Below, piece after piece: positions 44,985 through 52,903 of a DNA stretch of 64,000 bases. Under the pieces are notes generated by a model. It had not been told where the DNA came from. It did not search any database and saw only the letters and a list, made by a program, of their open reading frames with translations. Every line of letters begins with the position of its first letter. Position 1 is the stretch's first letter. The stretch comes from Streptomyces caatingaensis. GTDB taxonomy: Bacteria > Actinomycetota > Actinomycetes > Streptomycetales > Streptomycetaceae. Both the position numbers and the translations under genes were made by a program. Location of the stretch: positions 806,001 through 870,000 of the forward strand of contig NZ_LFXA01000002.1 in the NCBI RefSeq assembly GCF_001187435.1, given 5' to 3'.

Positions 44985-45602
44985 TCAGACGCCGGGCGGG
45001 GGCGGTTTCGGGCCGGGCGGAACGCCGAGTTCCCAGTCGAGTCCGTACCTCTGGAACAACTCCGCTCTCAGCCGTGTCTCCGGCATCGGAATCCCCGGCA
45101 TCAGCACCGCCACCACGGCCCCCATGAGCAACGCGCGCAGCAGCCGGTAGTCGGACTCGGGGTCGGTGGAGCCGTAGCGGGTGACGGTGTCGCGCAGCAG
45201 GAACGCCAGCCGCTGCTGCTCCGGGCACTGGATGAAGCCCTCCGCCTGGAGGATGCCCGCCATATGGGTGCGCATCAGCCGCGGGTGCTCGCGGGCGAGG
45301 CCCAGGATCGCGTCGATGGCGCGCGCCATGCGCTCGCGTCCGTCCTGGCTCACCGGTTCGCGTTCGAGCGCCGCCGCCAGCTTCAGGTGCATCAGCCGGT
45401 GCACGGCCGACTGCAGGAGCTGCCGCTTGCCCGGGAAGTAGTACGAGACGAGGCCGCGGGCCGCGCCCGCCCGCCCCGCGATGTCCCCCAGCGTCGTCGC
45501 CTCGTAGCCGCGCTCGTCCACCAGCTCCACGGTCGCCGACAGGAGCCGCTCGCGGGACCGGCGGCGCAACTCCTCATTGACCGACGCGCTGCGAGGGGAC
45601 AT
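44985..45602 (-). CDS. TetR-family transcriptional regulator
   Basis: 205 residues with the typical TetR HTH (LLSATVELVDERGYEATTLG, AGRAGAARGLVSYYFPGKRQLL) and a divergent all-helical ligand domain ending in a proline-rich tail. ATG 45602 has AGGAG nine bases upstream. A palindrome in its own promoter suggests autoregulation. Target could include the reductase downstream. Confidence 0.9.
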   Translation of the reverse strand: MSPRSASVNEELRRRSRERLLSATVELVDERGYEATTLGDIAGRAGAARGLVSYYFPGKRQLLQSAVHRLMHLKLAAALEREPVSQDGRERMARAIDAILGLAREHPRLMRTHMAGILQAEGFIQCPEQQRLAFLLRDTVTRYGSTDPESDYRLLRALLMGAVVAVLMPGIPMPETRLRAELFQRYGLDWELGVPPGPKPPPPGV

Positions 45603-45617
45603 GCTGTAACTCCTGCG

Positions 45618-45665
45618 TTGACTGGCTCCGAGCCAATATACTCAGGAGGGTACCGGCTGTCCTGC
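45618..45665 (-). promoter_or_regulatory. TetR promoter with 13-bp operator-like palindrome
   Basis: On the minus strand AGGACA, 17 bases, then TATATT (45636-45641) make a plausible promoter. The perfect palindrome TGGCTC-G-GAGCCA (45623-45635) overlaps the expected start of transcription, a usual place for a TetR-type self-repressing operator. Confidence 0.5.
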
Positions 45666-45693
45666 CCTCTGAGCAGGGCGAATTCCGGTATGT

Positions 45694-45736
45694 CCGCCGA
45701 TTTCGGGCGACGCGGGGGATCGTCCGAAATCGGCGG
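45694..45736. other. Large stem-loop upstream of small-peptide gene
   Basis: Perfect 13-bp arms CCGCCGATTTCGG (45694-45706) and CCGAAATCGGCGG (45724-45736), extended by one mismatch and three more pairs, 100 bases before the peptide start. It could be a terminator for leftward or rightward readthrough or a leader structure. Confidence 0.55.
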
Positions 45737-45836
45737 TTCGCTGTACGGCAGCCCCTTCCCGCGTGCCCCGGCCGCCCCCGGGTACCCGTGTTCTCCGCTC
45801 CGGCGGCACACTGGAGGCAGCGGGAAGGGGAGCACG

Positions 45837-45986
45837 ATGAGCGAGATCATTCTCAGCGACACCACACCGTCCCAGGCCGAAGGCGAACGCGACGACGACC
45901 TCGGCGAGGAGCAGCACCCCCAGACGCCCCGCACCACGCCGTCGCAGGCCGAGGGCGAGCGGGACGACGAGGAGAACACCGTCTGA
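45837..45986 (+). CDS. Small acidic peptide (49 aa) with duplicated TTPSQAEGERDD motif
   Basis: ATG 45837 is preceded by GGAAGGGGAG at good spacing, so translation is likely. The 49-residue product begins MSEIILS and contains TTPSQAEGERDD twice (residues 9-20 and 33-44), separated by an acidic, Gln/Pro-containing spacer, and ends EENTV. No signal peptide or cysteine. In the two copies five of twelve codons differ, all silently, so the peptide sequence is under selection. The repeated Thr-Thr...Glu-x-Glu-x-Asp pattern recalls multi-core graspetide precursors (ester-linked Thr-Glu/Asp rings), but no ATP-grasp ligase is in the window. It may otherwise be a protein-binding linear motif pair. Family not recognised with certainty. 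Confidence 0.7.
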   Translation: MSEIILSDTTPSQAEGERDDDLGEEQHPQTPRTTPSQAEGERDDEENTV

Positions 45987-46042
45987 TCAGGAGGGCCGCC
46001 GTCCGGTCGGCGGGACCGCCCGTCTGATCAGGAGGGCCGCCG
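45979..46042. repeat. 23-bp direct repeat (41-bp tandem duplication) at convergent stop codons
   Basis: CCGTCTGATCAGGAGGGCCG plus CCG occurs at 45979-46001 and 46020-46042. The first copy holds the stop of the peptide gene, the second the stop of the opposing membrane-protein gene. Confidence 0.85.
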
Positions 46043-46750
46043 GCCGCCGGCCAGGAGCGCCCGGCCCCGGCGCCGCCAGGCCACCAGCACCGCCGCGAGC
46101 CCGGTGACGGCGATGAAGGCCACGGCCGCCATGAACGCCGGCGAGGTGGGCGACGCCGCGTGGCTGCCGGCGACCACGTACGCCGTGGTGCTCGGCGCGC
46201 TGCCCAGGGCGGTGGCCAGCAGGAACGGCGTCCAGCCCAGCCGCGAGACCGCCGCGCAGTAGTTGGCGGCCGCGAACGGCACGCCCGGGAAGAGCCGCAC
46301 CGCCAGCATCGAGCGGAAGCCGTGCCGGCTCAGCTGGCGGTCCGCCGCCTTCAGCCACCGGGCGCGCAGCAGCGGGCGCAGCGCCTTCTGGCCGAGCAGC
46401 CGGGCCAGCCCGAAGGAGGCGGCCGAGCCGAGGACCGTGCCGGCCAGCGCCGCCACCGACCCGGCCTGCGCGCCGAAGAGCGTCCCGGCGGCGACGCTCA
46501 GCACCGGGCGGGGCACGAAGGCCGCGGTGCACAGCCCGTACGCGGCGGAGAAGAGCAGGAAGGCCAGGCCGTAGGGGGTGCCGGCGGGCAGTCCCCCGGC
46601 GAGCAGCCGCTCGGGGTGACAGGCGAGGACGGTGGCCACCCCGCCGCCGACGATGGCGGCCAGAAGCCCCAGCCGGGCCCAGGGGGAGAGCGCGCCACAG
46701 CGGCCGGGGCGCTCGTCCGGGGCGGGCGGGGGAGCGGCGGAGTCGGACAC
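46028..46750 (-). CDS. TVP38/TMEM64 (DedA-like VTT domain) membrane protein
   Basis: 240 residues with about five to six hydrophobic segments. The VTT signature is seen in VPRPVLSVAAGTLFGAQAGS, ASFGLARLLGQKALRPLL and AVRLFPGVPFAAANYCAAVS near 150. DedA/VTT proteins are linked to lipid scrambling or undecaprenyl-phosphate recycling. GTG 46750 lies eight bases after a TACGCT -10-like box, so it may be nearly leaderless. Convergent with the small peptide gene. Confidence 0.82.
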   Translation of the reverse strand: MSDSAAPPPAPDERPGRCGALSPWARLGLLAAIVGGGVATVLACHPERLLAGGLPAGTPYGLAFLLFSAAYGLCTAAFVPRPVLSVAAGTLFGAQAGSVAALAGTVLGSAASFGLARLLGQKALRPLLRARWLKAADRQLSRHGFRSMLAVRLFPGVPFAAANYCAAVSRLGWTPFLLATALGSAPSTTAYVVAGSHAASPTSPAFMAAVAFIAVTGLAAVLVAWRRRGRALLAGGRRPS

Positions 46751-47104
46751 CGAAGGAGCGTAACCGACATGCGGCCGGTTGCGGTGTGATCTCCGGATCA
46801 GGTGATGACGCGTCGGGCGCCGCGGTGCGCGGCCGGGGCGAAAACCACTCGACGGCCCCTCCGGGGTGAGCGAGCATCAAGAGCATGTGCCGGTACGCCC
46901 CTTGCGCGAGGCGGTCCGCGGTCGCGGGCCCGCTCGGGGCCGCCCGCCCCGCGCCCGCTCCCGGGCCCTCCGGCCTGCTCCGGCACGTCCGAGGCTGACC
47001 CTTCCCGGATCGTTCCCGCGGCCCCGTACGGGGAGGGTCGGTCAGCCCCGGGGCCCACCGGCCGCCGCGCCGGACCCGCGCACCGGAGAAACCGGAGAAC
47101 GCCC
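46751..47104. other. 354-base intergenic region without a gene
   Basis: Divergent promoter region. It holds the TACGCT box of the VTT gene (46757-46762), an 8-bp inverted repeat GGCTGACC/GGTCAGCC (46993-47000/47040-47047) enclosing the palindrome CCCCGTACGGGG (47022-47033) in the leader of the EF-Tu-like gene. No credible ORF. Confidence 0.5.
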
Positions 47105-48292
47105 ATGTCCCAGCCCGCCCACGCCCCGATCCCCACCCCGGCCCCGCTCCCCGGCCCCGCCGAGCCGCTCCTCAACATCGGCGCCATCGGCCACGCGGGC
47201 CACGGCAAGACCCTGCTCACCTCGGCCGTCACCAAGGTCCTGGCGGCGCGGGGCACGGCCGCGTTCGTCCCCGCCGCACGGCTCGGCCGCGCCCGCGGCG
47301 GGACGGTCCTGCCCGCGCATCTCGAGTACGCGACCGACACGCGCCGCTACGTCCACGCCGACCTGCCCGGACACGCGGCGCGCGCCAAGGACGTGATCGC
47401 CGCTGCGGCCGGCCTCGACGGGGCGGTCCTCGTCGTCTCCGCGCTCGACGGCGTCAAGCCCCAGACCGTCGAACACCTCGTGCTCGTCCGGCACTTGGGC
47501 GTCGGCGGCCTCGTCGTCGCGCTCACCCAGGCCGACGCGGCCGAGCCGGAGCTCGCCGCCCTCGCCGAACTCCAGGTCCGCGACCTGCTCTCCGCGCACG
47601 GCCGGCCCGGCGGGCTGGTCCCCGTCGTCCGGGTCTCGGCGCTCGGCGCGCTGGCCGGCGACCCGCGCTGGACGGGCAGCGTCGAGGCGCTGCTCGACGC
47701 CGTCGACACCTATGTGCCCGCCCCCGCGCGCCCCACCGGCGCCCCCTTCCTGCTGCCCGTCGACCGGGTCCGCCCGGTACCCGGCACCGGCACCCTCGTC
47801 ACCGGCACCGTGGAGCGCGGCACCCTCCGCCTCCCCGGCCCCGTCGAGGTGCCGGGGGTCCTGGAGCCCGTCCCGGTCGCCGCGATGGAGACCTTCGGCC
47901 GGCCCGTGGACGGCGCGCGGGCCGGCGACCGGGTCGCGCTGCTGCTGCCGAGTGCGCGGGGGCGCCAACCCCGGCGCGGGGACATGGTGGTGGCGCCGGG
48001 CAGCGTCGTCCCGCGCCGGCGCTTCGAGGCCAGCGTGCGCGTCCTCGGCCCGGCGGAGGGCGGCCGCCGGGCGCCGGTCGTCACCGGTTCCCGCCCCCGG
48101 TTCCACCTCCGCACCGCCGACGTCCCCGGCGGCATCGACCTGGGCCCGCGCACCGCCGCCCGCCCCGGCGAGACCGTGACCCTCACCGCCGTCCTCGACC
48201 ACGGCCTCCCGGTCGAACCCGGGCTCGGCTTCGCCCTCCGCGACGGCGGGCGCACCGTCGGGGCGGGCCGGGTGACCGCCACGGAGGGATGA
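47105..48292 (+). CDS. Highly diverged EF-Tu-like GTPase paralog
   Basis: 395 residues aligned over all three EF-Tu domains: LLNIGAIGHAGHGKT (G1; canonical GHVDHGKT), DLPGHAARAKDVIAAAAGLDGAVLVVSALDG (split here as DLPGHA then AGLDGAVLVVSALDG; G3 region, canonical DCPGH), VLVRHLGVGG, then beta-barrel domains with PVPGTGTLVTGTVERG and a C-terminal barrel. The switch I sequence RGITI reads RGGTV and the G4 motif NKxD reads TQAD, so guanine recognition and GTP switching should be impaired. Streptomycetes often have a second, stress-induced EF-Tu (Tuf3); this one is far more degenerate. ATG 47105 has CGGAGA before it. Runs directly into the next gene. Confidence 0.8.
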   Translation: MSQPAHAPIPTPAPLPGPAEPLLNIGAIGHAGHGKTLLTSAVTKVLAARGTAAFVPAARLGRARGGTVLPAHLEYATDTRRYVHADLPGHAARAKDVIAAAAGLDGAVLVVSALDGVKPQTVEHLVLVRHLGVGGLVVALTQADAAEPELAALAELQVRDLLSAHGRPGGLVPVVRVSALGALAGDPRWTGSVEALLDAVDTYVPAPARPTGAPFLLPVDRVRPVPGTGTLVTGTVERGTLRLPGPVEVPGVLEPVPVAAMETFGRPVDGARAGDRVALLLPSARGRQPRRGDMVVAPGSVVPRRRFEASVRVLGPAEGGRRAPVVTGSRPRFHLRTADVPGGIDLGPRTAARPGETVTLTAVLDHGLPVEPGLGFALRDGGRTVGAGRVTATEG

Positions 48293-48348
48293 TCCCGCCG
48301 TGGCCGTCACCGGCCGCCACAGCCGTCACCAGCAGTCACAATGGGGAG

Positions 48349-49194
48349 GTGGACGAACCCATACCCGTGACCCGCGACGTCGCCGGCGGCACCGCCCGGC
48401 TCCTGCCGGACGTGGACCGGGCGCGCGCCTGGCTCCTGACCGTGGACGGCGCGCCCCAGTCCTACGTCGACCTCGACGACCCGTCGTACCTCGAGTTCGA
48501 GTACGCCCGGCGGGTCGGGCACGTCCTCGACGCGGCCGCCGCGCCGGGCCGGCCGCTCGACGTCCTCCACCTCGGCGGCGGCGCCCTGACCCTGCCGCGC
48601 TACGTCGCCGCCACCCGCCCCGGATCCCGGCAGCACGTCGTCGAGGCCGACCCCGGGATCGTCGCCCTCGTGACCGAACACCTGCCGCTACCCGCCGGGT
48701 CGGGGATCACCGTACGGGCCGAGGACGCCCGCGCGGCCCTGGAGGCCGCCCCCGGCGCCTCGGCGGACGTCGTCGTCGCGGACGTCTTCGGCGGCTCCCG
48801 GGTCCCCGCCCACCTGACCTCGCTCGAGTACGCCCGCTCGGCCGCGCGCGTGCTGCGCACCGGCGGCGTCTACGTCGCGAACCTGGCCGACGGCGCCCCC
48901 TTCGACTTCCTGCGCCCGCAGGTGGCGACGCTGGCGTCCGTCCTGCCCGAGATCTGCCTGATCGCCGAGGCGCCGGTGCTGCGCGGCCGCCGCTTCGGCA
49001 ACGTCGTGCTCGCCGCCTCCGCCGCGCCGCTGCCCGTAGGCACGCTGGCCCGGCGCGCCGCGGCGGACGCCTTCCCGGCCCGCGTCGAACACGGCGACGC
49101 GCTCGCCCGGTTCACCGCCGGCGCGGCCCCGGTGTCCGACGCGGACGCGGTCGGCTCCCCGGAGCCGCCCGCCGGGGCCTTCGGCGTGGGGTGA
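48349..49194 (+). CDS. Spermidine-synthase-like SAM-dependent methyltransferase-fold protein
   Basis: 281 residues from GTG 48349 (VDEPIPVTRDVAGG, the usual start of this family); ATG 48289, which overlaps the EF-Tu-like stop (ATGA), would add 20 low-complexity residues and is the alternative if translation is coupled. The Rossmann core shows LDVLHLGGGALTLPRYV near 70, QHVVEADPGIVALV and DVVVADVFGGSRVPAHLTS near 140. Aminopropyl-transferase residues are not complete, so it may be a paralog rather than true SpeE. Ends 6 bases from the convergent gene. Confidence 0.8.
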   Translation: MDEPIPVTRDVAGGTARLLPDVDRARAWLLTVDGAPQSYVDLDDPSYLEFEYARRVGHVLDAAAAPGRPLDVLHLGGGALTLPRYVAATRPGSRQHVVEADPGIVALVTEHLPLPAGSGITVRAEDARAALEAAPGASADVVVADVFGGSRVPAHLTSLEYARSAARVLRTGGVYVANLADGAPFDFLRPQVATLASVLPEICLIAEAPVLRGRRFGNVVLAASAAPLPVGTLARRAAADAFPARVEHGDALARFTAGAAPVSDADAVGSPEPPAGAFGVG

Positions 49195-49200
49195 GCCGGG

Positions 49201-50229
49201 TCAGGAGTCCGTCTCCAGCGGCCGCAGCGAACTCATGATCTTCTTGATGGTGTCCTCGGGGATCTCGTCGTCGGTGCCCTTGACGCTGAAGAGGATCCAG
49301 GTGGCCAGGTCGCCGTTGGTGTCCTTGTAGGTGAAGGCGACGGCCTTGCCGTCGGTCGTGCACTTGCCCGTCTTCTTCACCCCGGTGACCGTCGCCGTGG
49401 CCATCTGGCCGGTGAGTCCGTGGTCGCTGCGGAACTCCTTGGCGTCGGACCGCTTGAACTGCCCGGTCTTCTTCTGGTCGAAGGCCGCCCACACCCAGTT
49501 CAGCGCCTCGATCTCGGCTGCGCTGCCCAGGCTCTTGGCGCCCTGCGCGCCCTTGGTGCCCGCCGCGCCCATCGCGTTGTTCGCCTCGCACACCCCCGCC
49601 TTGTAGTCGGCGGGGCCCGTCATCACCACGGCCGGCTTGGGCAGCAGGTAGCGCTTGTCGTCCTTGGCGCTCTCGTCGCTGATGCTGTACTGCATCGACG
49701 GCCCGGAGACCTTCCAGTCCGGCGGGACGTCGAAGACGTCGTGGCGCTTGAGGTTGACGACCGGCTTCCAGCCGGCGATCACCGGCTTGACCTCCTGGCC
49801 GCCGCCGCGCGGATTGACCTCCGGCGAGGACGAACCGGTCGGCCCCGCGGTCGACGGGGCGGAGGCCGAGGCCGAGGCGGGCGGCTTGGGGTCGTCGTGC
49901 GCGGTGGTCTTCTCGCCGTCGTCCCTGAGCACCAGCACCCCGGTGACCACCGCCGCGGCCACCACCGCCAGGGCCGTCGAGACGGCGATCACGGTCGTGC
50001 GCCGCCCGCGCCCCCCGCCCCCCGGCGGCTGGGGCCCGCCGGGCGCGGCCGGCGGCGTCCACTGCGCCCCGCCGGGCTGCGGAGAGGGATGGGGCTGTCC
50101 GTACCCCGGCGTCTGGTACCCCGGCGCCTGGTACCCCGGCTGCTGGTACGGGTTGGGCTGCTGGTACGGATTCGGCTGCTGCTGCGGGTTGTGCTCGCCC
50201 CCGTTGGCGGGCTGCTGTCCTGGCCACAT
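49201..50229 (-). CDS. Membrane-anchored protein with Q/P-rich N-terminus and extracellular domain
   Basis: 342 residues from ATG 50229. Residues 1-75 are Gln/Pro/Tyr/Gly repeats (NPYQQP, PGYQAPGYQTPGY), about 78-100 a membrane segment, then a Ser/Pro/Ala linker and a folded outer domain (about 150-340) with DVFDVPPDWKVSGP and CEANNAMGAAG, two or more cysteines. This architecture is common in streptomycetes and often annotated as hypothetical; function unknown. A TATGGT box lies eight bases before the ATG. The TTG at 50238 is a longer alternative. Confidence 0.78.
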   Translation of the reverse strand: MWPGQQPANGGEHNPQQQPNPYQQPNPYQQPGYQAPGYQTPGYGQPHPSPQPGGAQWTPPAAPGGPQPPGGGGRGRRTTVIAVSTALAVVAAAVVTGVLVLRDDGEKTTAHDDPKPPASASASAPSTAGPTGSSSPEVNPRGGGQEVKPVIAGWKPVVNLKRHDVFDVPPDWKVSGPSMQYSISDESAKDDKRYLLPKPAVVMTGPADYKAGVCEANNAMGAAGTKGAQGAKSLGSAAEIEALNWVWAAFDQKKTGQFKRSDAKEFRSDHGLTGQMATATVTGVKKTGKCTTDGKAVAFTYKDTNGDLATWILFSVKGTDDEIPEDTIKKIMSSLRPLETDS

Positions 50230-50313
50230 GGCCGACAACCATAAGGGGCGGAGGTGACGGGCGTGGTCGGTGGGCCTTCCCGGAGACGCTACTGGCTGGT
50301 AACTTCACGTGTC

Positions 50314-50766
50314 ATGTCTCAGACCCAGCCCTCGATCGGCGACATGCTCGCGGCCACCGTTCCCATGGTGCGGACCCTCAACCTCGCCTTCGGCGAGATC
50401 TCCGCCGAGCGGGCCGTGCTCCACCTGCCCGACCAGCCCGAGTACCACAACCACGTCGGCGGCCCGCACGCCGGCGCGATGTTCACCCTCGCCGAGTCCG
50501 CCAGCGGCGCCATCGTCCTCGCCGCCTTCGGCGACCAGCTCTCCCGCGCCGTGCCGCTCGCCGTCCGCGCCGAGATCGGCTACAAGAAGCTCGCCAAGGG
50601 CCCCGTCACCGCCACCGCCGTCCTCGGCCGTCCGGCCGCCGAGGTCGTCGCCGAACTCGACGCGGGCGGCCGCCCGGAGTTCCCGGTGCGCGTCTCGATC
50701 ACCCGCGAGGACGGCGCCGAGACCGGCGAGATGACGATCGTCTGGACCCTGCGCCCCAACGCGTAG
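50314..50766 (+). CDS. DUF4442 / hotdog-fold thioesterase-like protein
   Basis: 150 residues. Hotdog core: YHNHVGGPHAGAMFTLAESA near 47-66 (PaaI-type HGG region) and VRAEIGYKKLAKGPVTATA. Probably hydrolyses or binds an acyl-CoA. ATG 50314 lies eight bases after TAACTT and has no ribosome site. Divergent from the Q/P-rich membrane protein, convergent with the PAP2 gene (81-base gap). Confidence 0.83.
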   Translation: MSQTQPSIGDMLAATVPMVRTLNLAFGEISAERAVLHLPDQPEYHNHVGGPHAGAMFTLAESASGAIVLAAFGDQLSRAVPLAVRAEIGYKKLAKGPVTATAVLGRPAAEVVAELDAGGRPEFPVRVSITREDGAETGEMTIVWTLRPNA

Positions 50767-50847
50767 GCCCGGCCCGCGAGAACACCCGTGGCCGCCCCGG
50801 AGCGGGACACCGCCCCCGGGGCGGCCACGGGCGTACGGGCCGGAAAC

Positions 50848-52173
50848 TCAGACCAGTTCGGGTGCCTTGCGCGGGTGCGGGAGCGGCGCCTGCTTCCGGT
50901 CCCACCGCCTCGTGGTCCGGACGTACGCGTAGATCACCGACGCCATCGCCAGGATGAGCAGCGGGCCGAACAGCCACGGCAGGCCGGCCATGGGCACCGA
51001 CAGGTAGCGGTACGCCAGCAGGAGGGCCGCGAAGACCGCCGTGCCGTAGGCGACCAGGCGCAGGCCCGCGCGGTCCCAGCCGCGCTCCTGGGAGCGGAGG
51101 GCCGCCTCGATGGTGAGGGTGAAGACGACGCCGGCGACGAGGTCCGTGCCGTAGTGGTAGCCGAAGCCCAGGGTCGCGCCCAGGGTGGTGACCAGCCAGA
51201 ACGCCCCGAAGAAGCGCAGGATCCGCGGGCCCTTGCGGGAGTGGATGAAGATCGCGGTGGCCCAGGCGGTGTGCAGGCTGGGCATGCAGTTGCGCGGGGT
51301 GAAGTCGTTGAACGGCATGTGGTGCGGAGTGCCGGACGGCAGCGCGTTCGGCCAGATGTCGGCCACCGCCCACTGGGCGCCGTCGGGCCCGTAGGCGAAG
51401 ACCGGCCCGACCACCGGGTAGATCATGTAGATGCCCGGCCCGAGGAGACCGATCAGCAGGAAGGTGCGCACCAGGTGGTGGCGCGGGAAGCGGCGCTCGG
51501 ACGCCACGTTCCGCAGCTGGTACAGCGCGACGACGACGGCGGCCACCGCGAGCTGGATGTAGACGTAGTCGAGGAGGTGGGTGCCGACCGGTTCGGTGGC
51601 CCGGACGATGCGTCCCACCAGCCACGACGGGTCGCCCAGCGCGTGATCCGCGGTGCCCAGGTACTGGTCGAGCACCGTCGGGCGGGTCTTCGCGGTGATG
51701 AGGAGCCAGGTGTCGCCGGTCTTGCGGCCGGCCACCAGCAGCAGCCCCAGCCCGACACCCTTGAGCAGCAGGGCGCGTTCGCGGCCGGTGCGGCGCGTGA
51801 CGGCGATGACCGCGCAGGCCAGCACCACCCACAACGCGCCGTTGCCGAACATCATCCTGGCGCCGACGGCCCAGCGCACCAGGAAGAAGACGAGATCGAT
51901 GCCGACCGCGGCGCCGAGGGCCACGAACCGCTCCCGCCAGGTGAGGACCACCATCGTCAGCGCCATGCTGCCGTACAGCAGCGGCCCCGACTTGGGGGCG
52001 AGGACCACTTCCTTCACCTGGTTCGTCATCGGCCCCGGAAGACCGTAGTGACGTGCGGCGATCTCCAGGGCTATGAGGAACCCGAGGCCCACGACGGCGG
52101 CCGCGGCCCACAGGACCGTCCGGGGGCGGCGCCACGCGGCGGACGTGATGCCGTGGTCTGTTCGCGAAGTCAC
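50848..52173 (-). CDS. PAP2-family membrane phosphatase / inositol phosphorylceramide synthase-like
   Basis: 441 residues, about ten hydrophobic segments. The PAP2 catalytic parts are NCMPSLHTAWATAIF near 290 (conserved SLH) and FGYHYGTDLVAGV near 345 (second His), as in PAP2_3/Aur1-like proteins that transfer or hydrolyse lipid-linked phosphates; in actinobacteria such proteins can act in inositol-lipid or arabinan metabolism. GTG 52173 is chosen; TTG 52194 is a 7-residue longer option. A minus-strand TAGCAT lies at 52281-52286. Confidence 0.83.
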   Translation of the reverse strand: MTSRTDHGITSAAWRRPRTVLWAAAAVVGLGFLIALEIAARHYGLPGPMTNQVKEVVLAPKSGPLLYGSMALTMVVLTWRERFVALGAAVGIDLVFFLVRWAVGARMMFGNGALWVVLACAVIAVTRRTGRERALLLKGVGLGLLLVAGRKTGDTWLLITAKTRPTVLDQYLGTADHALGDPSWLVGRIVRATEPVGTHLLDYVYIQLAVAAVVVALYQLRNVASERRFPRHHLVRTFLLIGLLGPGIYMIYPVVGPVFAYGPDGAQWAVADIWPNALPSGTPHHMPFNDFTPRNCMPSLHTAWATAIFIHSRKGPRILRFFGAFWLVTTLGATLGFGYHYGTDLVAGVVFTLTIEAALRSQERGWDRAGLRLVAYGTAVFAALLLAYRYLSVPMAGLPWLFGPLLILAMASVIYAYVRTTRRWDRKQAPLPHPRKAPELV

Positions 52174-52462
52174 CCGCGATGTTTTGGATATCAATGGTCT
52201 GATCGATGTGTGGGTGCTGGTCGGAGGGGATGCGAGGTCCGGCTGGTGCGGGCGATGAGGGCGATCATCGCGAGTTCGAACATGCTAGCGGAGCGGTCGG
52301 GGACGGGACCGGCGGGTCACGAAGGAACTCCCGGCGCCCGAGGGTACGGGGGTGCGACGGGCCGCCCGGCGGCGGGTCGCGTGACTCCCGACACAAGCGC
52401 TACCGCGCCGGGCCTCCCGCGGTGGAGGGTGATCGCGACCGTCCCGACACCCCGGAGGCACC

Positions 52463-52903
52463 GTGATAGCCATCGGCAAGCTCACCCCGGCCGACCGCGC
52501 GGCCTGGGAGGCCCTGTTCCGCGCGTACCTGGACTTCTACGGGCGCGACGAGCCGCAGGAGACCTACGACACCGCGTGGCGCGCCTTCCAGGAGGACACG
52601 CGCGTGCACGCCCTCGGCGCGCGCCTCGACGGCGAACTCGTCGGCATCACCCACTACTTCGCCCACCCCAACACCTCGGGCCCCGACGTCTGTTACCTCC
52701 AGGACCTCTTCACCGACCCGCGCGCCCGCCGGAAGGGCGTGGGCGAGGCGCTGATCACCGCCGTCGTCGGGTGGGCCGAGGAGCGCGGCTGCTCGCGGGT
52801 GTACTGGAGCACGCACGAGACCAACGCGACCGCGCGCGCCCTGTACGACAGGGTGGCCGACTACCGCGGGTTCATCCGCTACCAGATCGAGCTGCCGCGC
52901 TGA
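52463..52903 (+). CDS. GNAT-family N-acetyltransferase
   Basis: 146 residues. Acetyl-CoA binding motif A is CYLQDLFTDPRARRKGVGEA (Q/RxxGxG/A as RRKGVG) near 80-98; WSTHETNATARALYDRVAD matches motif B. Acetylates a small molecule or protein amine. GTG 52463 with GGAGGC before it. Coupled to the next gene by TGATG overlap. Confidence 0.9.
   Translation: MIAIGKLTPADRAAWEALFRAYLDFYGRDEPQETYDTAWRAFQEDTRVHALGARLDGELVGITHYFAHPNTSGPDVCYLQDLFTDPRARRKGVGEALITAVVGWAEERGCSRVYWSTHETNATARALYDRVADYRGFIRYQIELPR

Noticed and set aside
45987..46886. Minus-strand 299-codon frame ending RRPS
   Set aside because: Shadow frame of the VTT gene; its end repeats because of the 41-bp duplication.
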